A stretch of DNA of 61,181 nt from GYS-P2D sp964414425 (GTDB taxonomy: Bacteria > Bacteroidota > Bacteroidia > Chitinophagales > Saprospiraceae): contig CAYPWL010000021.1 in NCBI GenBank assembly GCA_964414425.1, forward strand, positions 1-61,181, given 5' to 3'. Below are positions 52,209 through 60,586 of this stretch, piece by piece. The notes beneath the pieces are model-generated. The model worked only from the letters and a program-made list of their open reading frames with translations, had not been told where the DNA came from and ran no database searches. Every line of letters starts with the position of its first letter. Position 1 is the first letter of the stretch. Position numbers and translations under genes: made by a program.

Positions 52209-53351
52209 TTAAGCCTGCAATGCTGTATCGAGATCTTTAATCAGATCTTCGACATTCTCGATACCTACACTCAGTCTGATCAAAGAGTCTGTTAAACCCA
52301 CTTTCAGACGTTCTTCTTTAGGTATAGAGGCGTGTGTCATACTCGCAGGATGACCGATTAGGGATTCTACCCCTCCTAAGGACTCTGCCAGGGAGAAGTA
52401 TTGTGTGCCACTCAAGATTTTCTCTGCTGATTCATAGCTGTTGTCAACTAAGTCAAAAGAGACCATCCCTCCAAACATCCTCATCTGCCTTGCTGCTACA
52501 TCATGATTAGGGTGATCCTCAAAGCCCGGCCAGTAAACCTTAGAGACTCTATCATGACTCTTAAGGAAGTGAGCAATCTGCTCAGCATTCTCGCAGCTAC
52601 GCTGCACCCTTAAGTGAAGTGTTTTGATGCCTCTTAATATCAAAAAACAATCCATCGGTCCCGGTACTGCGCCCGCAGCATTTTGGATGAATCTGAGCTC
52701 ATCTGCAATGTCCTTATTATTAGTCAGTACGCAGCCGTGGATCACATCAGAGTGCCCACCGATGTACTTAGTTGCTGAGTGCAAAACCATATCTGCTCCA
52801 TAATCAATAGGATTCTGTAGATATGGTGAGCTAAAGGTGTTATCCACGCATACCATCACACCTTTACTATGGGCAACTTTTACTAAGGCTTCAATATCTA
52901 CGACATTGAGCATTGGGTTAGTTGGGGTCTCTATCCATAGCAATTTAGTATCAGCAGTCAGTTGAGCACCAACTGTGCTGGGATCATCCATGCCTATATA
53001 CCGACTCTTAATACCAAAGCGCGAAAAGATCTTAGTCATCAATCGATATGACCCACCATAGAGATCATTAGTTGAAACAATCTCATCACCAGGTGAGTAC
53101 ATCTTTAAGATCGCATCCATCGCTGCTAATCCACTCGAGAACGAAATCCCATATTCGGCATTTTCCAGTGCAGCTAAGTTTGATTCTAAGACGCTGCGAG
53201 TAGGATTCTGTGTTCTTGCATATTCATATCCTTTATGCTTACCTGGTGCTTCCTGCACGTAGGTACTTGTCTGGTAGATCGGAGTCATGATTGCTCCCGT
53301 AGACGGATCTGGCTCTATGCCAGCATGAATAGTTTTCGTTTCAAACTTCAT
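52209..53351 (-). CDS. Cystathionine gamma-synthase family PLP enzyme
   Basis: A 380-residue Cys/Met metabolism PLP enzyme. It opens KFETKTIHAGIEPDPSTGAIMTPIYQTSTY, the PLP lysine sits in HSATKYIGGHSD (about 200), and SLAESLGGVESLIGHPASMTHA with LSVGIENVEDLI closes the domain. It makes or cleaves cystathionine in methionine synthesis; gamma-synthase, gamma-lyase and homocysteine synthase look alike, so the exact reaction is open, gamma-synthase/lyase being preferred. The gene is monocistronic with a -7 element upstream. Confidence 0.9.
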   Translation of the reverse strand: MKFETKTIHAGIEPDPSTGAIMTPIYQTSTYVQEAPGKHKGYEYARTQNPTRSVLESNLAALENAEYGISFSSGLAAMDAILKMYSPGDEIVSTNDLYGGSYRLMTKIFSRFGIKSRYIGMDDPSTVGAQLTADTKLLWIETPTNPMLNVVDIEALVKVAHSKGVMVCVDNTFSSPYLQNPIDYGADMVLHSATKYIGGHSDVIHGCVLTNNKDIADELRFIQNAAGAVPGPMDCFLILRGIKTLHLRVQRSCENAEQIAHFLKSHDRVSKVYWPGFEDHPNHDVAARQMRMFGGMVSFDLVDNSYESAEKILSGTQYFSLAESLGGVESLIGHPASMTHASIPKEERLKVGLTDSLIRLSVGIENVEDLIKDLDTALQA

Positions 53352-53372
53352 CGCTCTATTTTGATGGATTCA

Positions 53373-53380
53373 CAAATGTA
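53373..53380 (-). promoter_or_regulatory. -7 promoter element of the cystathionine gamma-synthase gene
   Basis: TACATTTG on the minus strand, 22 bases before the ATG. No good TTG was found at -33; the HU terminator lies just upstream. Confidence 0.4.
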
Positions 53381-53385
53381 GACAA

Positions 53386-53420
53386 CTAAAAAGGGATCAC
53401 AGTTGTAAACTGTGATCCCT
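53386..53420 (-). terminator. Terminator of the HU gene
   Basis: Perfect 12-base stem AGGGATCACAGT (53392-53403) / ACTGTGATCCCT (53409-53420), 5-base loop, then a T run on the minus strand, 26 bases after the HU stop. Confidence 0.93.
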
Positions 53421-53446
53421 AAATAAATATTTGTTCAAACTCTGTC

Positions 53447-53719
53447 TTAGTTAACAGAACCTTCTAACGCTTTTCCTGCTTTGAACTTTACTAAAGTCTT
53501 AGCTGGAATCTTTATAGTAGCGCCTGTTGCTGGATTTCTTCCGTCTCTTGCTTTTCTTTCAGATGTTGAAAATGTACCGAAACCAATGAAAGCTGCTTTA
53601 TCACCTTTCTTCAATGCTCCCTCAATAGATCCAAATACTGCGTCAACAGCTGTTCCTGCCTGAGCTTTAGATATTCCTGATGCTTCTGCAACCGCAGTAA
53701 TTAATTCACCTTTATTCAT
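53447..53719 (-). CDS. HU-family DNA-binding protein
   Basis: A 90-residue nucleoid protein: MNKGELITAVAEASGISKAQ, the dimer helices, then FIGFGTFSTSERKARDGRNPATGATIKIPAKTLVKFKAGK, the classic HU beta arm with the conserved RNP. It bends DNA without strong sequence preference. It is monocistronic with a strong promoter and terminator, as expected for an abundant protein. Confidence 0.97.
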   Translation of the reverse strand: MNKGELITAVAEASGISKAQAGTAVDAVFGSIEGALKKGDKAAFIGFGTFSTSERKARDGRNPATGATIKIPAKTLVKFKAGKALEGSVN

Positions 53720-53757
53720 CGTAAAATGATTTATTAATTATAAATTTTTAAACAGAT

Positions 53758-53788
53758 CAAAGGTATATTTTAATATTTACACATACAA
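53758..53788 (-). promoter_or_regulatory. Bacteroidota-type promoter of the HU gene
   Basis: On the minus strand TTG (53788-53786) and TACCTTTG (53765-53758) are separated by 20 bases, matching the consensus for Bacteroidota sigma-A promoters. The distance to the ATG is about 38 bases. Confidence 0.82.
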
Positions 53789-53977
53789 TCATATCAGATA
53801 TATATGTGATCGTTTGGCTAAAAACAGCAGCAAACCCTACTATTCTCAATAAATTACAATTGAATATTTTTTATTAAAAAGGCAATATATTTGATACATT
53901 TTAATTTTACTAATAACTGAATGGAATTGGCAAATTAAAACTCGTCAATTAGATAAAACTGTTCAAGAATGGCATTT

Positions 53978-55006
53978 TTAGAGATTCTCTCTATTGTTTA
54001 GTTGATCAGCTATCACATTTAGCCCTAAAATCGTCAAAAACAGCGCTAACCCTGGAAATACTGCCAACCACCAAGCATTAAAATAGTCCCTGGCTTCTCG
54101 CATCATCCCTCCCCAACTCGGTATATCCTGCGGCAATCCAACGTTCAGAAAAGACAAGGTGCTCTCGGCTATAATCGCACCAGTGAAGGTAAAGCAGGAT
54201 GCCACAATCAACGGAGCCATAACATTGGGGAGTAAATGATGAACTATCGTGCGCCACTCAGACAGACCTAATATCTGAGAAGAAACTATATAGGTGGACT
54301 CTTTAGCTTTGAGTACTTCAGCACGTAACAATCTCGCCTTACTCGGCCATGATAGTAATCCCAAGATGATAACCAATGACATCATAGATCCTTGAGAAAA
54401 AATAGCAAATAAAGATAACACAAGGAATAATGCAGGAATCGTCTTGACAACTTCTATAACTTTTAGAATCATCGTATCCAGAGGTAGATAAAATCCCTTA
54501 AAAGGGGCCCGAGCCAATAGAACAATAACGCCAGCAGCAACTGCAACAATTAAAATGGCCGTAATAGGAAAACCATATGAAAAATAAAATATCGCTAACA
54601 AGATGATTAGTCCGACTATCAACACCTGCATCCAGTTAGCTCGAACACGTCTGTTACCAAAATACCCGGCGGTGATACCGACCAACACTGCTATAATCAG
54701 CGATATGATCACTACACCTAATCCAACGACTACGGCTGTTCTCACCCCATAGAGTAATCTTACCAATACATCTCGTCCAAATCCATCTGTACCGAAGAGG
54801 TGTAACTGACCCGCAGGATCTAAGCTTAATGGTGCTAAGTACTCTGCATACTCCAGCGATTGATTAGGGCCAAATGGAACAAGCTTACCCACACCACAGT
54901 ATAAAGGAGCCAGGAGACCTAAGATTATAACCAGTAGTAAAAGCGTCACAGCAATCCTCGATCCGACGGTCAGACTCTTCCAAAGAGAATTCAATCTATC
55001 TGCCAT
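53978..55006 (-). CDS. Oligopeptide-type ABC importer permease (DppC/OppC-like)
   Basis: A 342-residue permease with the DppC layout: N-terminal helix at 16-35, then PFGPNQ..HLFGTDGFGRDVLVRLLYG, the helix bundle, and an EAA loop KESTYIVSSQILGLSEWRTIVHHLLPN at about 235-262. Between the first helices and the core there is an extra stretch (about 118-175) with two further hydrophobic helices (127-144 and 146-165) that ordinary DppC lacks. It works with the upstream permease and binding protein. No ATPase gene is present in the window, so energising subunits must be encoded elsewhere. Confidence 0.88.
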   Translation of the reverse strand: MADRLNSLWKSLTVGSRIAVTLLLLVIILGLLAPLYCGVGKLVPFGPNQSLEYAEYLAPLSLDPAGQLHLFGTDGFGRDVLVRLLYGVRTAVVVGLGVVIISLIIAVLVGITAGYFGNRRVRANWMQVLIVGLIILLAIFYFSYGFPITAILIVAVAAGVIVLLARAPFKGFYLPLDTMILKVIEVVKTIPALFLVLSLFAIFSQGSMMSLVIILGLLSWPSKARLLRAEVLKAKESTYIVSSQILGLSEWRTIVHHLLPNVMAPLIVASCFTFTGAIIAESTLSFLNVGLPQDIPSWGGMMREARDYFNAWWLAVFPGLALFLTILGLNVIADQLNNRENL

Positions 55007-55007
55007 A

Positions 55008-56375
55008 TCAGCGAGATTGAATTATATGAGGAAAAAATCTTGCGTATAAGATATCAGCCAACAAATAGGATAGCACAGTAAATACTCCAACGATGAGGAT
55101 GATCGAAAATATAACCGGCCAATCCCCCTGATATATGGAGTCCAGTAATAGCTTACCGGTACCAGGTATATTAAATATTACTTCTATTACCGTTGACCCG
55201 ACAATTACTCTTGGCAATGCTCCGGTCACAATGGTGATATAAGGCATCAATGAATTAGGGAGCAGATGTTGCCAACGTAGTCTTTTGGGAGCAACTCCTT
55301 TAGCACGAGCGAGCGTGGCATATAGCCTACCCCGCTGACCATTCAGATCTGCAACCAGTTGCCTTGTTAGATAAGATAAGCTTACCGCTACCATACACAG
55401 CAATGGCAGGATGAGCTGTCGACCATACACTCCGATATCACTCCAAAATCCACCATCGAGCTCCCAGTACTTAATCCCAATAGAAGGAAAGATATTAGTC
55501 CAACTCCCATAATCATCGGTGGTCAGAAATATCACCCCGAGCGTCACCAACCAAAACAATGGGGTCGCATAGAGTAGGTATAGCACATTATTAATCACTC
55601 CAGCAATCCAATGACCTTGAGATCGCTCAATCCACATAGCCAGAAATATCGTCAACACACACGATATCAATAAGCTCATTATGGATAGCGTCATAGTCCA
55701 TCTGAGGCTCTTCTTTATCTTCTTAGATACTGCTACACCGTCGAGCAGGGAGACATTATCCCCTGACCAAAATCTCTTAATCCAATGATGAAACTGGTTA
55801 TCGGTACCGTGCCATCTTAGTACAGGATATATCATAGATCTGTCCTCAATCAATAGATCCAGTTCTTGATTTAGTGTATTCACGGCAGCCGCAATGTCCT
55901 TATCGTAATGGGCCTTCAGCTCAAGACTTGACAGATTTTCCAGCTTGTGAACCTTCAACATTTTATTGACTTGCAATTGAGTACCTCTATATTTAGCATC
56001 AGCTCGAACCTGAGTAAGTAGGCTCTTGGCAGATCGATAATAATTGTAAACCTTAGACCAGTCTTTGACTTGGCTATTGAGATTAATCAGCGTCTGACGT
56101 GTATAGGCAGGAACTACATCGTAGGGGTCTTTAGGATGATAACTCGGCACGAGTGATACATAAAACTTAGGGCCAGCCAACCCCAGATTGCGCTCCATAG
56201 CTCTATACGCCTTATCATATCTATCTAGGTTGATTAACGCTGATTCGCCTGCTAGCTCAAGCCTTTGCGCAACCTCATCGCCAGGTGCATAGGTACTCAA
56301 GGCATAAGTACATATCAGAATCAACATCAATGTAGGTATGAGTAATAAGAGCCTATTAGCAATCAGCGATAACAT
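55008..56375 (-). CDS. Oligopeptide-type ABC importer permease (DppB/OppB-like) with large insertion
   Basis: A 455-residue permease, about 130 longer than DppB. TM1 covers 5-27; then comes ERNLGLAGPKFYVSLVP, and where the usual periplasmic loop would continue there is an extra, largely helical segment of about 110 residues (80-190) before the canonical FHHWIKRFWSGDNVSLLDG. The remaining helices and the EAA loop ATLARAKGVAPKRLRWQHLLPNSLMPYI, ending with VIEVIFNIPGTGKLLLDSI, are normal. The frame is continuous, so the insertion is not an assembly frameshift. It lies one base from the downstream permease and 12 bases after the binding protein. Confidence 0.88.
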   Translation of the reverse strand: MLSLIANRLLLLIPTLMLILICTYALSTYAPGDEVAQRLELAGESALINLDRYDKAYRAMERNLGLAGPKFYVSLVPSYHPKDPYDVVPAYTRQTLINLNSQVKDWSKVYNYYRSAKSLLTQVRADAKYRGTQLQVNKMLKVHKLENLSSLELKAHYDKDIAAAVNTLNQELDLLIEDRSMIYPVLRWHGTDNQFHHWIKRFWSGDNVSLLDGVAVSKKIKKSLRWTMTLSIMSLLISCVLTIFLAMWIERSQGHWIAGVINNVLYLLYATPLFWLVTLGVIFLTTDDYGSWTNIFPSIGIKYWELDGGFWSDIGVYGRQLILPLLCMVAVSLSYLTRQLVADLNGQRGRLYATLARAKGVAPKRLRWQHLLPNSLMPYITIVTGALPRVIVGSTVIEVIFNIPGTGKLLLDSIYQGDWPVIFSIILIVGVFTVLSYLLADILYARFFPHIIQSR

Positions 56376-56387
56376 AATCTACTGAAT

Positions 56388-58130
56388 CTAAGATGGCTTG
56401 AAGGCATTGACAAAAAAGCCCGGTCGCTTAGAAGAGATAACTGGTTGAAACTTTTTAGATACCACAAGTTTTTCGAGAGGCGCATATAAGAATATAACTG
56501 CCTGATCTTCTGCGATTTCTCTTTGTAAAGCGTGATAAGCTGTGGTACGCTCCTCCTCGTCATCTGTGTACTGAATGGTCTCAAGTAGTTCGTCAACGGC
56601 TTCATCAGAGTATCCAGCCCAGTTGCGTCCCCCAACCCCGATCTGATCCGAGTGAAAATACTGATAAAGATCAGTACGACCCTCACCGGTAATAACTTGA
56701 GCAGTAATTTCAAAGTCACCTGGGATGACGTTTTCTTGGCGTGAGGCAGCACCGGGCTTAGTTATAAGCTCAACATTAATACCCGCCTCAAGCGCACTCT
56801 CTTTAAGAAGTGTGGAGATCACTGTACTCAATGGTGACCCAGTGATAAAGAATCTTAAATTCAATTCTTGCCCATCTTTTTCAACGATGCCGTCACCATC
56901 TATATCTTTCCATCCGCCATCAACTAATAATTCTCTTGCGAGATCGACATCATAATCGGGTGATGCTATTGAGTTAATATAACCCAGTTGCCCAGGGCCT
57001 AAAGGGCCAGCTATTTTATAACCCAAACCTTTTTCTTGTTGGTTGATGATCCTATCTACATCCATACTGTGTGCAAGGGCCTTTCTAACATTAAGATCTG
57101 CTAATCGTGGATCCTGATTATTAAGCAGTAGATAATATATCCTTGGTAATTGTGGAGTATGGAAACTGTATTGAGCAGCAATACTTGAATCTTGTTGCAG
57201 ATCTAAGTAAGATTGACTGGGCACTCTTGCCAAGGATATTACGTCAATCTCTCCACTCTTAAGTTGAGTGATCGCTACGGTAGCATCTGATATGATCTGA
57301 TATATAATACGATCTGGATTAGCGGCTAATAGAGTACGATCTGGAAATTGATCGCCCCACCAGTTTTCTTTTCTTTCTAATACGATGAACTGTCCTGGCT
57401 CCCACTGTTTGAGCATATAGGGCCCAGCCCCTTCAATTATGGACTCACGTGAATACTTGGCACTGCTAAACTCTCTGGCAACATCGGTCAGCGTGCTATC
57501 TGCATCCATTGCATCGTCATCCATGTTATACAATTGCTCATAAGTATAATCGGCAAGTTTACCTTCCTGATCATAAATATAACTCGGGACAATCTCAGCA
57601 GTAAGCAGGCCATCAACAGTCAGGAAATAATCTCCAATCGTCGTAACGGTAAACTTCTTAGGATTACTCTCGTCTATATCAATACTTTTTAACTCCTGAG
57701 TCAATTGCTTCCAAGCCGGTGCATTAATTCCTGTGAGCCTCGTTAGCTTCATAGTAAATACAAAGTCATGAGCAGTAACTGGACTACCATCGACCCATAT
57801 AGCTTCAGGCAGGATTTCAATTTCTATGACCTTTTCGGTATCCCCATCTACATTGACCTCGGTTCTTATCACCGGCATCTCGGTTGCTAATACAGGCACC
57901 CACTCTCCGCTGATAGGATCATAATCACATAGAGATAGGTACATGTGTTCCATCACCATGCTGGCTTCTGGCAGAAGATATAGCAATGGATTAAGACGCT
58001 GTGGTTCTTTTTGTAATCGCACGACCACTTGATCGAGACTGGTATGGTCTGTAGCTTTTTCAGTCTGGCAAGCGCTCAATACGATGAACACAGCAGACAG
58101 AGCGAGTAAACATCTGGTGAGCATAGGCAT
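56388..58130 (-). CDS. ABC importer substrate-binding lipoprotein (SBP family 5)
   Basis: A 580-residue solute-binding protein of the peptide/nickel family. The signal ends LSAC with lipidation at C21. The family segment is DFVFTMKLTRLTGINAP-type in the N-terminal lobe, GAGPYMLKQWEPGQFIVLERKENWWG, and RKALAHSMDVDRII in the ligand-binding lobe. Ligand is probably a di- or oligopeptide, but heme, nickel or other substrates occur in this family. It starts the three-gene transcript with dppB and dppC. Confidence 0.93.
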   Translation of the reverse strand: MPMLTRCLLALSAVFIVLSACQTEKATDHTSLDQVVVRLQKEPQRLNPLLYLLPEASMVMEHMYLSLCDYDPISGEWVPVLATEMPVIRTEVNVDGDTEKVIEIEILPEAIWVDGSPVTAHDFVFTMKLTRLTGINAPAWKQLTQELKSIDIDESNPKKFTVTTIGDYFLTVDGLLTAEIVPSYIYDQEGKLADYTYEQLYNMDDDAMDADSTLTDVAREFSSAKYSRESIIEGAGPYMLKQWEPGQFIVLERKENWWGDQFPDRTLLAANPDRIIYQIISDATVAITQLKSGEIDVISLARVPSQSYLDLQQDSSIAAQYSFHTPQLPRIYYLLLNNQDPRLADLNVRKALAHSMDVDRIINQQEKGLGYKIAGPLGPGQLGYINSIASPDYDVDLARELLVDGGWKDIDGDGIVEKDGQELNLRFFITGSPLSTVISTLLKESALEAGINVELITKPGAASRQENVIPGDFEITAQVITGEGRTDLYQYFHSDQIGVGGRNWAGYSDEAVDELLETIQYTDDEEERTTAYHALQREIAEDQAVIFLYAPLEKLVVSKKFQPVISSKRPGFFVNAFKPS

Positions 58131-58216
58131 TCACAGGATTTAGTAACAAAAGCAGAAAGGTACAGATAAACAAACAGACTATAAATGGGCTTATTAAAAT
58201 CATAAGCTATATCTCT

Positions 58217-59128
58217 ATGTCAAAGAATGTTTTAATCGCCGGCGGTTCTGGGTCAGTAGGCCAACACCTCACCCCATACTTACAAGACTTAGGTTACACG
58301 GTAAAAATTCTCAGTCGCAATCAAGAAAGATGTACTCGTGACGAGTCATTCATACATTGGAATTCTGCCAGCAACATTTTTGATATAGGAGACTTCGTAC
58401 CCGATCATGTGATTAATCTATCTGGCGCCGGTGTCGCTGATCAGAAATGGACCAAACAAAGGAAGAAGATTATCATCAACAGCAGGACAGAGAGTACGGA
58501 GTTCTTGATACACAATCTTACACGTCGAGGGATAAAGCTAAAATCCTTCGTCTCTGCCTCGGCAGTGGGTTACTATGGAGATACTGGCAATAATATTGCC
58601 TCAGAAGAAGACGAGCCACATAACCATGAGTTTCTGTCAGAAGTATGCGAACAGTGGGAGGAAGCGGCAATGCCCGCATCAGCCCTGACAGATAATCTAT
58701 CTATACTACGAATCTCTACGGTGCTCACTAAAGATGCTGGAGCTCTTGATAAGATGGCTAAAACCATCCCTTTTGGTATGGCTAACTACTTGGGTAGCGG
58801 TAAGCAATATCTACCATGGATACATATTAAGGACCTTGTTGGATTCATACAGCATTGTATGTCCAACAAGATGGAGCATACTGTTTATAATACTGCAGCA
58901 CCCGAAGAACATACCAATTATGAATTCACAGACATCCTACGGAAGGTAGTCAATAAGAAGGCATTACTTATGCCAGCACCTTCATTCTCAATCAAATTAC
59001 TCTTCGGAGAAATGTCTCGGGTAGTACTGAATAGTACAAAAGTAACCACTGATCGCATCACGAACAGCGGTTATACATTTTACTTCCCTGATCTCACAAG
59101 TGCCTTGCAAGATATCTACCAGTCTTAG
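58217..59128 (+). CDS. TIGR01777-type NAD-dependent epimerase (SDR39U1-like)
   Basis: A 303-residue atypical extended SDR. It has NVLIAGGSGSVGQHLTPYL for the cofactor, NLSGAGVADQKWTKQRKKII and SASAVGYYGDTG with the YGD motif, then LRISTVLTKDAGALDKM and YLPWIHIKDLVGFI, the signature of the YfcH/SDR39U1 group. The natural substrate is unknown. The 3' end overlaps the HAD protein by 4 bases on the other strand. Confidence 0.92.
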   Translation: MSKNVLIAGGSGSVGQHLTPYLQDLGYTVKILSRNQERCTRDESFIHWNSASNIFDIGDFVPDHVINLSGAGVADQKWTKQRKKIIINSRTESTEFLIHNLTRRGIKLKSFVSASAVGYYGDTGNNIASEEDEPHNHEFLSEVCEQWEEAAMPASALTDNLSILRISTVLTKDAGALDKMAKTIPFGMANYLGSGKQYLPWIHIKDLVGFIQHCMSNKMEHTVYNTAAPEEHTNYEFTDILRKVVNKKALLMPAPSFSIKLLFGEMSRVVLNSTKVTTDRITNSGYTFYFPDLTSALQDIYQS

Positions 59129-59553
59129 TGCTTTTCGAATACTTCGATATCCTTACTAACCGTGATCAGGTCAGTAAACTTTCCTTTGAACCTTGTAGCT
59201 CGTACCATGTGATTATCAATCCAGTGATAATTTCCTCCACGAGGCTTGTTCATCAATAGTCCATGATACTTGAAGCCATGCTTCTTAAGCCATGTCTCAG
59301 TCACCGAGCGGTGCTCTTCTGTACGAGAAGTAAAAAAAGTGATGATATGACCCTCGTCGAACCATTTATTCAGTATGTCTAAGGCGTCGGGGTAAGGAAG
59401 ACATGTGACCATTCGCTCTGGCTCTTCATTAGGTACGTCATCAGTCACTGTACCATCTATGTCGATTAGATAATTCTTGACATCCTCTGGAAGTATAGGA
59501 CTTAACGTTTTACCATCATCTCCTTTTAACTCTTTAAGATCTGGATTACTCAT
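59125..59553 (-). CDS. HAD-like phosphatase domain protein
   Basis: A 142-residue protein with a HAD core. Motif I is LIDIDGTVTDD (D31 and D33), motif II the Ser/Thr in FFTSRTEEHR, and the C-terminus has NYHWIDNHMVRATRF in place of the usual acidic motif IV. Related Bacteroidota proteins are sometimes annotated phosphoheptose isomerase, but the fold signs here are those of a HAD phosphatase. The substrate is unknown. The M23 peptidase gene is 4 bases upstream, so the two are likely cotranscribed. Confidence 0.75.
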   Translation of the reverse strand: MSNPDLKELKGDDGKTLSPILPEDVKNYLIDIDGTVTDDVPNEEPERMVTCLPYPDALDILNKWFDEGHIITFFTSRTEEHRSVTETWLKKHGFKYHGLLMNKPRGGNYHWIDNHMVRATRFKGKFTDLITVSKDIEVFEKH

Positions 59554-59557
59554 TTCA

Positions 59558-60412
59558 TTAAAAATTTAGAAAGTCTTCAGGGTTAAGTGGTTTCCCACTG
59601 TGCCATAACTCAAAATGCAGATGAGGACCACTCGAAAGCGTACCTGTATTACCTATAATGGCAATCGCCTCTCCCGCTTGGACAAAAGTACCTTTCTCCT
59701 TTAACAATATCGAGTTATGCTTGTAAAATGATAAAACATTGCCTTCGTGTTGGACTCCAATCGTATAGCCAGTCTCGAGGTCCCAACCCGAGCTAAACAC
59801 ATATCCATCCATAATCGCATTGATAGGACTACTCTCTGGAGCGAGTATATCCACACCATAATGCTTAATCTCAGGGGTGAACTTAGAACTTACAATACCT
59901 TGCACGGGCAGTATCACCTCAGCGGATAGCCAAGTATCATAGATACTGTGATTTATTGGGATATCATTTTTGATAGATTTATCCTGCTGGGTACTCTGTA
60001 CCTTCTTAGCCTTGGTGACCTTGTTATTGATCGGTGTTTTGATTTGCTTATAATTAGGCATCTGGGCGATGTCTGGTATTGTCAGCATCGTTCTCATAGC
60101 CGATAGATAGGTATCCTGAGCTTGCAACTCCCCATCTATATCATCGATTTTCTCAATCAACTTTATAAAGTCAGCGTTAGCTTCAATCTTACCATAACCA
60201 GGAATCAAGTTTTTGAGAGGGGTGAGAGCAAATAGTCCGTAGAAGACTATTAATAAAATGAGGCATGCCATACTGATAAAACCATAGATACTCCTCAAGC
60301 TGAGATCAAAAGAACGTACCTCTTGAAATGTATCAGAGGTAAACACTACTAAGCGATATTCTTCTTTTAATCGCTGAAAAAAGCCATCCTTTTTCTCACC
60401 AGTCTCATTCAT
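59558..60412 (-). CDS. Membrane-anchored M23 metallopeptidase
   Basis: A 284-residue protein when started from the ATG at 60412; the GTG two codons earlier overlaps the -7 element. A membrane helix (about 40-62) follows a short cytoplasmic N-terminus, then a coiled region and an M23 domain with KHYGVDIL (His-x3-Asp) and SGPHLHFELWHSG (His-x-His), so zinc binding is intact. It should cut or remodel peptidoglycan from the periplasmic side. It is divergent from the SprE-like gene. Confidence 0.9.
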   Translation of the reverse strand: MNETGEKKDGFFQRLKEEYRLVVFTSDTFQEVRSFDLSLRSIYGFISMACLILLIVFYGLFALTPLKNLIPGYGKIEANADFIKLIEKIDDIDGELQAQDTYLSAMRTMLTIPDIAQMPNYKQIKTPINNKVTKAKKVQSTQQDKSIKNDIPINHSIYDTWLSAEVILPVQGIVSSKFTPEIKHYGVDILAPESSPINAIMDGYVFSSGWDLETGYTIGVQHEGNVLSFYKHNSILLKEKGTFVQAGEAIAIIGNTGTLSSGPHLHFELWHSGKPLNPEDFLNF

Positions 60413-60417
60413 CGGCA

Positions 60418-60425
60418 CAAATGTA
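60418..60425 (-). promoter_or_regulatory. -7 promoter element of the M23 peptidase gene
   Basis: TACATTTG on the minus strand lies directly before the ATG at 60412, which would give a message with almost no leader and supports that start. No TTG at -33 is clear. Confidence 0.4.
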
Positions 60426-60586
60426 TCTTATAATAAAATAGAAATAAAACGGTTATTGTATTGCCTATTATATACGGTCCTTCCGTTCAATTGCAGCACC
60501 ATCGATTAAATCATTTGTGCTCGAACCAGTGAGTAGCGTTATTTGGCAGAGTTATGGGAGTAATTAACGATTCAATAGAGCCATCC

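Noticed and set aside
55008..56375. Frameshift or gene fusion in the long DppB-like permease
   Set aside because: The frame is continuous and conserved segments occur in order on both sides of the extra part, so it is an insertion.
59125..59553. Phosphoheptose isomerase for the 142-residue protein
   Set aside because: The DxDGT and FTSR motifs are those of a HAD phosphatase; there is no SIS domain.
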